Shown one piece after another: positions 1 to 12,306 of a stretch of DNA of 64,000 bases (within the stretch, counting starts at the first letter, position 1; each line of letters begins with the position of its first letter). Made by a program: the position numbers and the translations under genes. This stretch comes from Tolypeutes matacus (Eukaryota; Chordata; Mammalia; Cingulata; Chlamyphoridae): assembly GCA_026826555.1 (NCBI GenBank), contig JAKSZT010054334.1, positions 34,974,055-35,038,054 on the forward strand. Direction: 5' to 3'. The notes under the pieces are model-generated. The model did not search any database, was not told the DNA's origin, and worked only from the letters and a program-made list of their open reading frames with translations.

Positions 1-169
1 TTGGATTTATAAATGGAAAGGAGTGACCTTTGAAACTGTGATGCAAATGAAGAGATAAACACAACTTGAAAGGACAAACCAATTAATATCAATGTGTTTG
101 TCACAAATACATGAAGAATTTTAATACTTTGCTCTCTACAGTAAATTTGTTGTTCATTTGTTGGAGAAG

Positions 170-3100
170 GGAGAAACACTTTTTTTTTAAACTTTATTTT
201 CAAAGAAGTTTTAGATTACAGAAAAGTTACATAAAAAATATAGGGGAATCCCATATTCCCAACCCCCCCTCACATTTTCCCCTATAATAACATCTTTCAT
301 TAGTGTGGTACATTTGTTAAAATTGATGAGCAAATATTGAAGCATTGTTACTAACCATGGTCCATACATTATGGCTTACACTTTACACTGTACAATTTTG
401 GAGGTTTTGACAAAATGTATAACAGCCTGTATCCATCATTGTAATATCATGCAGAACAATTCCAATGTCCCCAAAATGCCCCTTGTTCCACCTATTCTTT
501 CCTCTCCATCCCCTCAGAACCTTTGGTGACCACTATCTTTATATCAATGTTATAAGTTCTTCCATTACTAGAATAATAAGTCTGCTTTGGTCCATAGTTG
601 CATTCCTCCCTTATGTTGAGGATTTTGGGATGGTGATGCCCACACTGCTTCAGATTGAGAGGGGGCTTAGGTCTTATGGGGTAGATGTAAGGAACCATAT
701 TACTGGAAGTTATAGATACTGTCTGTTTTGGGGGATGGGCATTGTCCATCATCATCATTTTGTTAGTTGTCCAGGGTAAGTCTAATGAACTGGATTGTAG
801 GTGTTTGCTGCAACTGTGCTGAGATTCATGGGTCAACTGGCATGTGAACAGCCAGAAGATTTAATTCTCTGGGACACATACTTAATGGGTATAGTGCTAA
901 TAATAGGTTCAAATAAAAGGGGCAGAAGAACCATGTGTAAGGAAATTATTAATGAGTTTAACTCTGTTACATTGGGAAAATAGATTAACATACATTCCAT
1001 GGTAAGTCCACCAACATGGTAACAATTTCCTGGGGTTGTGTGCAATGTCTATAGTGTCCATATGTCTCTAGAGCCCTTGGGAGCACCTCTGCTTGAGGCT
1101 TGTTGACTATGGCAGTTAGTGAGATGAGATCCTCTTAAGATGTGCATAAGCGCAACCTCTGGAATGACCTCTCAACTCACTTTGAAATCTCTTAGCAATA
1201 AAAACTCTTTTGTATTTAATATTTACCCCTTTGCTCAAGGTCTTTTTCCAAATGCATCACTGGTTGGCACTTGGTAAAAATGCTTGGTACCAGGGAGGCC
1301 CACCCCTGGGAGTCATGTCCCATCCTGGGGGTGGGGGTGGGGTGGGGGAGGCAGTGAGCTTATATGCTGAGTTGGGCTTAGAGAGAGGCCATATTTGAGT
1401 AACAAGGTTTTCAGGAGGTAACTCATAGGCAGTAGTTATTACTAGGCTAAGTTTCAATTTTATAAGAATAAAGTTTGAAATACAAGCATTACTATCAAGA
1501 GCCTGGCATATTTGTCTGCCCTCTTTTAATAGACACTCGCTATGTATTCTAGAGATTCTTGTCACTCTATTAGAGAATGTAGCAGGACTCCCCACAATGG
1601 GAATTTAATGTTTTATTGGGTATTGTGTGGATATCCACTTACTGAGATCACACCCCATGACCACATGAACACATTCATATTCCATAGCAGCATGCCCCAG
1701 GTTCACCTTTCCCCACATATCCTCCCACTACTGACACCTTCCACCAGTGACCCTCCCCTGCCATATTTGCCAAATGAACATTCCCATGATTGTATTTTCA
1801 ATCACAGACCTATACCTTCCCAGAATTCACCTGTTCCATCCTCAACCCCTCCCCCCTTTCCATAGATATAGTCCAACCCATCCCCCTCCAACCCTGCTCA
1901 CCTTCACATTCCAAAACCATCTACCCAACTCACATCCCTGTACCACAATCACCCCCATCCACTGCCAAACCACCCTCTTCCACCTTACCATAAGTTCTGC
2001 CCAGATTGAGCATCAGCTCACCATTCTGTACTCCCTTTCTGTCTCCTGGTACCCTATCTCCCAGACTCTATCTCTGTGAGTCTGCTCAAAATGCTTAGGT
2101 CATATCAGTGAGGTCATGCAATATTTTTCCTTTAGTGACTGGCTTACTTCACTCAACATCTTTGAGATTCACCCACGTTGTTGAATGTATCAATGCTTCA
2201 TTCCTTTTTATAGCTGACTAATATTCCGTTTGTGTATATACTACATTTTGCTTATCTATTCATCTGTTGATGGACGCTTGGGTTGCTTCCAACTTTTGGC
2301 AATAGTGAATAATGCTGCTATGAACATTGGTGTGCATATATCCATTTGTGTCCCCACTTTCAATTCTTCTGGGTATATACCTAGTAGTGGGATTGCTGGA
2401 TCATATTGCAATTTTATGGTTAGCTTCCTGACGAGCTGCCAAACCATCCTCCATAATGGCCGCATCATTCCACATTCCCACCAGCAGTGGATGAGTGTTC
2501 CCATTCTTTCACATCCTTTCCAACACTTGTAATTTTCTTTTTTTTTAAATAGCTGCCAGTCTAATAGGTGTAAGATGATATCCCATTGTAGCTTTGATTT
2601 GCATTTCCCTAATAGTTAGTGATGTTAAGCATCTTTTTATGTGCTTTTTAATCATTTATATTTCCTGTTTGGAAAAGTGCCTATTCAAGTCTCTTGCCTA
2701 TTTTTTTGTTTGTCTTTTTATTTTTGAGATGTGGTATTTCTTTATATATGCTGGATATTAGACCCTTATCGGATAAGTGGTTCCCAAATATTTTCTCCCA
2801 TTGAGTATGCTGCCTTTTTACTTTCCTGGCAAACTCTTTTGAAGTGCAAAGTTTTTAATTTTGAGGTCCCATTTATCTAATTTTTTCCTTTCATTGCTCA
2901 TGCTTGGGGTGTAAAGTTTATGAAACCATTTTCTACTACAAGATGTCGTAGATGCCTCCCTACATTATCTTCTAAGTGCTTTATGGTCTTGGCTTTTATG
3001 TTAATTTTTGTGTAGGGCATGAGCTGGTGATCCTCTTATTCTTTTGGAATATCCATTTCTCCCAGCACCATTTGTTGAAGAGCCAGTCTGTCCCAGTTGA

Positions 3101-3303
3101 ATAGACTTGGTGACCTTGTTGAATATCAGCCAGAGATGAGTTGGATCTCTATCAGAACTCTCATTTCAGTTCCATTGGTCAGTAAGTCTATCCTTGAGCC
3201 AATACCATGCAGTTTTGACCAATGTAGCATGGTTGTATGCTTTAAAGTCAGGAAGTGATTCCTCCAGTTTTGTTTTTCTTTTTCAATATGGAGAAACACT
3301 TTT
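170..3303 (-). mobile_element. 5'-truncated LINE-1 with target-site duplications
   Basis: On the minus strand this reads as the end of L1 ORF2 followed by a roughly 2-kb 3' UTR and a poly-A tail. The ORF2 C-terminal region is plain between 3289 and about 2170: it contains the HCWWEC motif (about 2472-2489) and downstream residues DPAIPLLGIYP and FIAALFTIAKSWKQP, all typical of mammalian L1. The 3' end has a reversed AATAAA (194-199) next to an A-tail seen as T's at 184. Perfect 14-bp target duplications, ggagaaacactttt, lie at 170-183 and 3290-3303. The element is therefore one retrotransposition event truncated inside ORF2, and it has no intact ORF. Confidence 0.93.
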
Positions 3304-5844
3304 GATAGTTACATATTTTAATATTTTTTCTAAAAATGCATAGTTTCATATGGCATAATTGTATATATAAGACAAAATTAGGTTATTTTTAATACATAAA
3401 ATGGTGGCACTACTTTTAAAAGATTTGGCACTATCCTCTTTTAAATAAAAAATACATTTAGATATTTATATACACATATACAAACATATGTTTATGCTGT
3501 ATTTACATTCATATTATACACTTTATAAATAAATTAACTGTAATTTTCATTATGGTAAATTCTTGAAAAGCCCTGTTTTGTAAATTCTGGCTCATAATTG
3601 ATCTTCTGTCAATGTCCTGATTTTATAGAAGTCCTGATTTAGGAATCATAAATGAAGCATTTGTTATTTTAACCTGTTGACCTGTAATGTTAAACATATT
3701 TTTTCAAAATCAATGAATATAGTTGAGTATGCTTTTAAAATAATATCTGAGGAGCCATTTCTACTTCCTTCTTCCCTCATACTTTCTCCCTTCCCTATTC
3801 TTTATTTAATTAGCTGTACTTTCTGTAAAAAAATAAATAAATAAACCCACTATGCTGTGGTGTGAATTTTAGACCACTTTTACATTCCATTCATTTTAAT
3901 AGCTTAATTATAGAATATAATCAATTTAATATACAGGTTTTGAAATATTGCCATTGATGCACAACAAAGAAAAAAGTAGTACAAGCTTGACATTTTAAAA
4001 CACCGGCATTGAAAGACTCTCACTTCTAATTGATTTTTAAAAGATTTCCCTGGAAAAGTGATCTCAGAAATGTTTATTATGGCCTTGGCAACATTTCAGA
4101 ATGTTTACCACAAAGTGTAATTCAGCAGTTTCTGAGTTCTCCCATCAACTATGAAAGATGTGTCCCATACTTGGCTTAGTCTATGTTGATATCCAACCCT
4201 CATATGTACATCATTTTTAAGACATAAAATTTCAAAAATGACACAGCAGAATATGTGGTGTTTCATTAATCAAGGAATAGAAGAGCAAAGGCTATATCTT
4301 CTGTATTTGTCTGAATTTTACTTCTCTCTCTTTCTCTTTTAATCTAATCTATTGGTCTTCAAAACTTTGTTTGGTGAAGCTATCAAAAAGGTGATGAGTT
4401 TTAAATATCTTAAAATTATAGTCCTTCTTATAATTGATCTATAGTTGACTGTAGGTGTGAAAAAATTCCTCAGATAGCTAAAAAATTAATGCATATGACA
4501 TTTATTATATTTTAACAATAGAGCAGACCAAAATATAAGTAACACTGACCACAAGCAATTACTTTAAAAGGCTACTGCTAAGTATTTCAGGAAAAATGAT
4601 TCCATTGACTAGTTGTTTGTCTGTTCCTGTACATTTTTATTGATTGGTTGTGAATATATAGCCACCATGATTGAAAATGTTGCTGGTAATATCTTCTCTT
4701 TAAAGTACTGAACCTACTTCCTGTGAGTGATAAGATAAATTTACACAGAAAATGATGGTACAAGTTTTATTTAGATCTCTGCTTTCTACAAATACTAATT
4801 TTTCAGTGTAGTGTTTCTTCAAAACTAAGTCATAGAGTAGTTGTCAACTTTGCTGTTATTTTACTCTTTGGGGTCTTTGGTTATTTGGTGTGATTTTTCT
4901 CAGGTGCTTTTCAACACGAGATATTTCAAAGTATGATCAGCCTGAATTCAACATTTATTTATAAGACTGTAGAGTAATTGCATAACATCTACTTATTCCC
5001 CAGGTATCTGGAGTGATTTGTGGTTTGAAATTCCCATACCGTAAACTCATGCAGTGTAGGCAGTATTACATTTAGTCAATAGCTAGGCATTCTTATTAGT
5101 TGGATATAAATCACTAATGTTGAGAAATAAAGGTGACAGAAACAATGAATAAAAAAGAAATGAATGGATAAAAGCAGGTAAGGAAGTCATCAAGTAGACA
5201 ATATTACCTACTTTGTCAAAAATAACCCATTTCGCCATGCATGTTGATTCTGTGAAATAGATTTCTGTGAAAATTGTTATCCCTTAATACCAACATCATC
5301 TGTTTTTCCCCAAATTTCAAACCTAAAATTCTATTAGCAACAAACATTTAAATTTCATCCACACTTTCTATATTAGATAGACAGATAGGTGATAGATTTG
5401 CCTACTTTCACCCTATTCAGTACCCAATAACTTTATCTTCACTGATTAGATTAAAATAAAACAAAATGAGCAACACCCCTCCCCGCCGCCCCGCAGATAA
5501 TGCAGTTGAATATCATCCCTAAGAATCATTTCATTTCTTATAGCCACAAACAGCCTTTCAGTACAGTTACCCTGGACCTGAAATTCAAACTTGCACACAC
5601 CCTAATCTTCATGCCTTCAGCTTTTCACTTATGTATGAATTGCATTTTCTGTTAACCCTCAGGCTCCACCAAACTTTGTTAGTAGGCTTTATAATACCTA
5701 TAATATTTTCTATCCAGCCATGGGAGTCTTTAGGGATGAAAGAAAGAGAGGGAGAGAGGAAAAGAGGGAGAGAAAGAGAGATAAAGAGGAGTGAGAGTAT
5801 GAGAATATGGACACGTAAGTGAAATTGCTCAGGGGCAAGACAAC
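3304..5844. other. AT-rich unique intron with a GA-rich tract
   Basis: I recognise no gene or transposon here. A purine-only low-complexity tract (GA repeats) lies at about 5739-5800, and there is a small GC-rich patch at 5478-5497. Everything else is ordinary AT-rich intron. Confidence 0.6.
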
Positions 5845-6097
5845 ATAGTGGTTAAGTGTTAAGAGCACAAAATCTGGTGCCTGACAGCTTGGGTCTAAAG
5901 CATGGCGCTCTCCTTTAGGACTGTATGGCACTTTCCATACCCTCCTTAACCTCTCTGTGCCTTACTTTCCTTATCTATATCATGGGTATCATAAATATAA
6001 GTATTTTGTAGGGCTCTGTGGTTTTATTCAGGTTACATTGGTTCTTAGAATATTGCCTGACATACTTTAACCATTATGTTAATGTTTATTAAATAGA
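5845..6097 (+). repeat. MIR SINE relic
   Basis: Matches the MIR pattern in order: acatagtggttaag with agagcacaaa..ctggtgcctgacagc at the 5' end, the core ttaacctctctgtgcctta, then a 3' part with ttgcctgacata and tgtttattaaa. MIR is an ancient tRNA-derived SINE shared by all mammals. Confidence 0.85.
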
Positions 6098-7685
6098 AAA
6101 ATTTAAAAAGTATACATACATGCACATACATACATATATATTCTGAAGAACTGAGAGTCTCCAGTATTCCCAGCATCTTAACATTACTTTGGAACCATAT
6201 GTATTTCTTCCTCTACATAGCCTCAATATTCTTTATTTCTCCACGATCTTCACTAGTTGATCTTGGTTGAATATTTCCCCAAAGAGAGTTCTATTGATTA
6301 TTTGCTGCAGTCTTAGTCTAGTACCATGCTCGGGAAATAAGCTACCAAATTTTTATTTTGTTGTTACACTTGTAAAAAGCATACACACAAGGGAAGAGGA
6401 AAGAATTTATCGGTTATTTAATATGCACATTTTTTAGAAATCAATAATCAGTGTGTAAACTTTTTAATTGAAAAGTTTTGTTCCATTTTATGTTATCAGA
6501 CAAAATACATACTCCAACTCTTAAAACAGACATTATTTTATTCAGCACACATAAGACTTCCTTTAATTAGCCCTTAATAAGCTTGGTTTAACTGGGATTT
6601 ATGGAAGAACAGTGGTCATTAACATTCGCCAGATTAAGACTGTGTTAATTACTATTGATAGATAAAATAATGTGCAAAAATGGTTTAAGTTATTCTTATA
6701 CTTATGAATCTAAAAGAAGTTTGAAGCTGTTAAGTGGAAGCTATATTTTATTTAATCTTTAAAAATAGAATATTCACTTCAATACATATAGACATATAAA
6801 TAGGACACATAGTTTCATAGTTTAAGCTTTACAGCTTCTTTAATTTTACCATGAATCAGACACTATCTTAAAATATAATTTTGGATAATTTTCCCAGATT
6901 TAGGTATGGAAATTTTTACATTTACTTTCATGATTTTTATCATGTGACTTTAGTTAGAAGCAAATACATATTTGAATTATATATTATCTTCAAAAGTTTT
7001 GTTTACTTGCTATTTACTAACTGATCTATATTATTTCTTCTGTCTTGAGAGGATTGTGTTACAATTGTGGCACTTTTTAAATTAGTGCTGTCTTCTACTG
7101 TTTATAGCTACCCCTAATATCTTTTATCCTCATTAAATTTGAGGTAAATAATACCTGAAGATTAACTAGGTTCTTTCTTTTTCTTTTTTTTTTCATGGAT
7201 CAGTACTTGGGCATTGTACTAAGTGGAACTATTTGATTGCTCAAATAGTTTCTGTAACACCCATCCCCACATCTTTTCTCTTGAGACTGTTCTTGAAGAA
7301 TATATATTTTTATTGATTCAATATATTACTGAAAGCAGGTCAACCACCCATAGGGTCTGAATTGACAAAACCAGTGGGATTTTTTTAGCTTTCATTCTAC
7401 AAAAATTATGCAACCCAATTCTAAATTCTGTAGATAGTGCTAATTATCATACCCTCTCCTTTAAATAGTTTAGATTCTCCCCTTCCATTTAAAGATCCAT
7501 AACAAGAATTTTAATATGGTCTCAAGAAGACAAGTTCTAAAAAAAATACACTCTTATGCCCCAGCATGGACTCTGGTTTTGACCAGAGTCAAATTTCAGT
7601 AAATAGCAAACTTTTTTTTTTTTTTTCCTTTTACCTATAGGCTCAGACTAGAAAATGTAGCATCATCATTGACATGTCCCTCTTC
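6098..7685. other. AT-rich unique intron
   Basis: Starts with a short TACA/CATA simple repeat (about 6110-6140). Otherwise unique AT-rich sequence with a T-run at about 7611-7626. No feature recognised. Confidence 0.55.
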
Positions 7686-8335
7686 CCTGGTCTTGCATCT
7701 ACTCTGATATTGAATACATCACTATAACTGTTTATTCTTTCTCTAAACCATATCTGGGATTCATATCCTTCTCTACTTTGCATCTGCTGCCAGTATGGTT
7801 ACCTAAGTTATCAGCTCCTAATCAGTCTTACTGTTTTCACTCTTTGTCCTCCATAATCCACTCTCCTTTTAACAGCCACAATGGATAATTGTAAATCATA
7901 AAAATTCATGAGATTTGTCTGTTTAAAAGCCTTCAGTGGCTTTTCATTGGGTTTTGAATAAAATTTAACTTCCTTAATCTGGCCTAAAGACCCTACCTAA
8001 TGTAGAATATATACCCCACCTCCCCTCTCAAGACTTTTCTGGGTTTCTTTTCCCTTATTTGCTCGTCTTGCCTTTCTTCAGTTCCTCAAACATGCTATGT
8101 ACCTTTCTGACCCTGGGCCTTCCTAAAAGATGTCCACTGGAATGCTCTTCCCTCTGCTCTTGGGTTCCTATCTTCTACTCATCCTTCCGCTTCTGCCTAA
8201 ATGCCCTTCCCCGAATGTCAAATTTAAATGAGTCCTACTACTCTTCCCTCACCCTTGTTTCATTGCATACCACCCTGTTCTTTCTGCAGCACATTGTATA
8301 ATCTATAATAATATCTTTATTTCAAGCCTTCATGG
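7686..8335 (+). repeat. LINE-2 relic
   Basis: Shows L2 landmarks in order on the + strand: cagccacaatgga, then aaagccttcagtggcttttc, taacttccttaatctggcct, ggaatgctcttccctctg, and a 3' portion near atcaccctgttc-like sequence. Diverged and without usable ORF; L2 is an old family fossil in placental mammals. Confidence 0.8.
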
Positions 8336-8884
8336 ATTTGCTTCATGATTGACCTATATGAGAGCATGGGGTCGCTGGAGGCAGAGCAGGCCTGAGTACA
8401 CTGACACGCTACATATACTGTCCAGTACATAGTTGTTCATGTAATCCTGAATGACTATTTAGTGAACGAGTGCTTTGTCAGCAGGAATACCTTTCATACA
8501 TTATGAGTATTACTGCTGGCTCTTTAGTCATTAAATTCCTCACCAATTCTAATATCTCCTTCATTTTAAAGGCAGGTTCAAAGTCAGCATCTCAGAATTT
8601 TACTGTGCAGAACTTTTATTCTTATTTTCTTGCAGAGTGTATGTCTACATCCACTTTTACTTTTCATTTAATTCATGACATAAAATGTTTATATTGTTGG
8701 CATTTCCATTTTACAGATGAGCAAATTGAATCTGGGAGGTGATAATTTCTTCCCTGACATTATGTGACTTTTAAGGTAGTATAACTGAAAACAGTGTTCG
8801 GACACTCATTTTAGTGTTTATGCCAGGTTATTAATATAGGGAAAAGATGAGCCATTCTTTTTAAGAATATTGAACTAAAAATCT
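8336..8884. other. unique intron
   Basis: No gene recognised. The part near 8690-8740 (cattttacagatgagcaaattgaa) resembles an antisense MIR core but is too short to call. Confidence 0.45.
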
Positions 8885-9035
8885 AGGAATGTGGGTTACA
8901 GTATAGCTTTGCCAGTACCTATCTCAGTGACCGTGAAGAAATCATGTAACCTTCATGTATCTTATTTACTAACTTTGGTTAACTGTTGAGTTCAGAATTA
9001 AAAGCTCTCTTCAATTTATATAACTCTAGGATTGC
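8885..9035 (+). repeat. probable MIR relic
   Basis: The order tgggttacag..ctttgccagtacctat, ctcagtgaccgtgaagaaatcat, gtaaccttcatgtatctta parallels the MIR core. Diverged, so moderate confidence. Confidence 0.5.
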
Positions 9036-9395
9036 ATAATGTAATGTAACATAAGTAAACGATATCGTTAAGGCACTCAAAACAATCTTCTTGTGATGGA
9101 GAGGGGAGGTAAGATATTTCTGTAGTAATTCCAAAGAAGAATATATTAAAGCATTTGGATTTCTGTGGACAGAAGTTTTAAGTTTATGGAGAACTTGGAA
9201 ATGAAATTTGACTTGGTTCTCTAAGAACTTTATTATTTATCACTTTCATTTTTTTTACCCTTGTCCAATAAATTGTCCTAACAATTATAACAAAAATATC
9301 TTTTGTGACTCTATATCCTTGTTTAATATCTATTTTTATCCATCCTCATATGGTTGTCCCCCAAATAATATTGTATTCTCTATATTTGAGCTGTT

Positions 9396-9505
9396 TTACA
9401 TGGTATGTTCCTTGGATTATACTATAAACTCTTTGTGACAGGGACCTTGTCTTTTTATATGCTCTATAAAGCACCATGCATACCTAGGGAATTTTATGAA
9501 TAATA
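9396..9505 (+). repeat. probable LINE-2 3' end
   Basis: Contains actataaactctttgtgacagggaccttgtctttt and a later caccatgcatacc, resembling the L2 3' end (account of a clearly shared order rather than long identity). Confidence 0.45.
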
Positions 9506-9539
9506 ATAAAAAGGAGGCCAAAAAAAGCTTTCATCAGCA

Positions 9540-10480
9540 GTGTTTTATTTTGCATGTGAATTTGGGGAAGAATTCATGCTGTCGTCCATATTTCTGGAGA
9601 AACAGATGATTATATTACCAAAGTTGACTTTGAAGAATGCATGTAATATTAAATCTGAGAATTTACTTTGCTGGTATTGGAAAAATAAATGAAGCAATAC
9701 TATTTGCTTTTTCCTGTTCATTATAAAAATATTGCCAAGTCTGCCATGTGGTTCATAAAATCAGACATTTCCTAGCACAGCTGTGCATGAGGAAATGAAA
9801 TACTGCAGGTATAAGAAACCACCTGTTTGCCAGAACAGGAGTTTCAAAAAGATAAACGGCAGAATTTTATACGGATCCCTGCTGAAGGTCTATTCTGCTA
9901 TTAATACTTAAAGCTTAGCATACGTTCTTCAAACAGGTGTTTTGCATGTGAACTGGAGCCTGATTCACTAATAAACACCACTGATGTTTCTGTTCTGTAC
10001 CCAAGATGACACTGAATAAAACTGTCAAGACAATTTTGCAGCCATTTCCGTTTGAAAACCCCAAATTATAACAAATCACAAATTTCTGTTTATTCGAAAT
10101 GCTCTCCTTTCCCTCCTTTATCTTAGTTGCAAAACTCTCATGAACTTGACAGTGTTCTCCCTTGATGAAGAGAAAGTCTGAAATATGCCATAAATCATAC
10201 TGAGCTACCAGAGAAATTCAAATTGCTCTAAGCACAAGTGCCGGGGGACCGCTTATTGCACTGCCGGAGCCATAATGCAACGTTCACAACGAGATCATTG
10301 CATCATAATCTCCTTCTAACTGCGATTTGCTTTGTGTGTAGGGGGCTTAGATGTCAACGAGAGATGCAAGAACAATTTTCAGGTTAGATTTCATTATTTT
10401 ACATTAAACAAGTCATGAGAAAAACACATTAGCCTGTATTAAATATTTCATAAATTAAAAACTTCCCCAAAGTTTTCTCT
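9540..10480. promoter_or_regulatory. candidate conserved intronic enhancer of DACH1
   Basis: This block is free of recognisable transposons and holds far more CpG than surrounding intron: at least seven between 10240 and 10365 and several more from 9855. It includes clustered TTGCA-type half sites (ttattgcac near 10254, taatgcaac near 10273, attgcatcat at 10297-10306, a C/EBP-ATF-like composite), a cacctg E-box near 9820 and several TAAT homeodomain cores. DACH1 introns and flanking deserts are known for deeply conserved developmental enhancers. Conservation was not measured, so this is inference from texture. Confidence 0.4.
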
Positions 10481-10560
10481 GCTTGAGGTCATTTCTTGAT
10501 GTGTTTTATCTGGATGAGTTTAGCATCAGCATTTCTAGGTGCAATTGAGAGAGCTTTTAA

Positions 10561-12102
10561 AAATATCTTGTTCCTCATTTGCTAAGTGTTATCAAACAAG
10601 TAATCTATTCATATCCAAGTTTAATGAAGATATTCATCAAACAAACAACACCTGATGATATTTCCAATCAATGTAAAATATACATGTTTGGAAAATTTCT
10701 TGCAATTATATCCAAGCTATATGTGTTTGTGTTATATTAATATACTGAGTTTTCATCAGTGCACATTATATGTATAAGTATGTTTGTGTCTTATGTAGAT
10801 GCTGTCTCCTTAAGATTCATGTTTGGCAACTATGATAGGCACTGTAGTTTGTTCTCATATGCAATTCTATTAAGTTACTGAAAAACAAAACAAAACATAA
10901 GAATTTTGCTCACATCTCGACTAACTTCTGGATAAAGGGATATAAAATTGATGTTGGGTGAAATTTTCAGTAGTACATGACCACCTTCACTTTCAAATTC
11001 AGAATATTAGACTGCTGTCCTGTAAAGTAAAAAACAAAACAAAAACAAAATAAAAAAACAATTAGAATATAATTTTATCAGCCTCTATAAAACGTTCAAA
11101 TATTTTTGCATTATAATACTGATATTGTTTAAAATCTATTATAAAATACTACTTTAAAGAAAATATTATTAATCTTTCCTTTCAAGGCTCAAAGAAAACT
11201 AAATAAACAACAAAAAATCAATTCATACATCTTTTGTCCAAATATGTACATGGATTAGAGCACCTGTTATATCATATCTTCCACAATGATACAATGTCTT
11301 CTTAAGGGCAGATACAGTTACTTTTATAGCCTCAGATAAGGCCAATATATAGCATGGCATGCAGTCAGTGAATTCCTTAAGGACAATGCATTAAAACTTG
11401 CAAAGACTCCTTTTTCCCTTTGGCACAGATCACTAAACTATTATTATTATTTTTTAGTAGAGAAAACAAATTTGGCATACTCAGGCACACGTATTTCCAT
11501 TTTGAAATATCACTTCCCTTTAAATATTTTTTGATTCTATAATAACTTCGTTTTAGTTTAGATTATAAGTGATTAGGTACCACATAGTAAAATGTTCCTC
11601 TTTTGGAATATCATTCATTAAAGAGCAAGTTTGAGACATTTGAAAATGAATATTTTAATTGACTTATTTAGATTTGAGGGCTCAAGAAGAAAACTTACTA
11701 TTAATAATCTTCCAATAGCCATATGGTAAGTGACATATATCTTAATAAAATGCTATCTACAAGTTGAATTTGGGGTAAAAGTGTCATCTAGGAGGCATTA
11801 AAGTCTAGTAACATCAGCAGCTCTTACTTTGCATTGCACCCTGGCTTTGTTGCTTACTACTTTGTGTTCTTTGCAGAGTCCACACATCAATTAAGTTAAA
11901 TGGATATAATAATATATTGTTAACAGTTTGATAAGAGAAATAAATTTTCAAGTGCATGAAAGTCTTTTGTAAACTGATTTGTTCTATATAAATGCTGGCT
12001 ATTTTTATTATTACCATGATATTCGTATATGTCCATGATATCAACCAATTATATGGGTCAGGCAAGAAAAATAATTCCAGTTGTGTTTATTATAATGATA
12101 CA
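10561..12102. other. AT-rich unique intron
   Basis: No gene or clear transposon recognised. A-rich simple stretches (aaaacaaaac type) occur near 11025-11060. Confidence 0.5.
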
Positions 12103-12306
12103 GGGAGCGGATGTGGCTCAAGTGGTTGAGCTCCCACCTCCCACATGGGAGATTCCCTGGTTCGGTTCCTGGTACCTCCTGAAAAAACAAAAACAAACAA
12201 CAAGCAAAACAAATGAGAAAACCAACTCTGTGAAGCCGATGTGACTTGGCCCAATATCCTGGGTTCAATCCCTGGCCCCCAATACTTAAAAAAAAAAAAA
12301 AAAAAA
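12103..12306 (+). mobile_element. DAS-type SINE, dimeric form
   Basis: Begins gggagcggatgtggctcaag (tRNA A-box-like) followed by a B-box-like ggttcggttcc near 12159. A second tRNA-like unit follows (gaagccgatgtgacttggcc with gggttcaatccc near 12261), and the element ends in an A-tail of about 20. It is the tRNA-derived retroposon of xenarthrans. Target duplications are not clear. Confidence 0.8.

Noticed and set aside
2256..2504. 82-codon minus-strand ORF with HCWWEC
   Set aside because: It is a remnant of L1 ORF2 inside a truncated element, not an independent gene.
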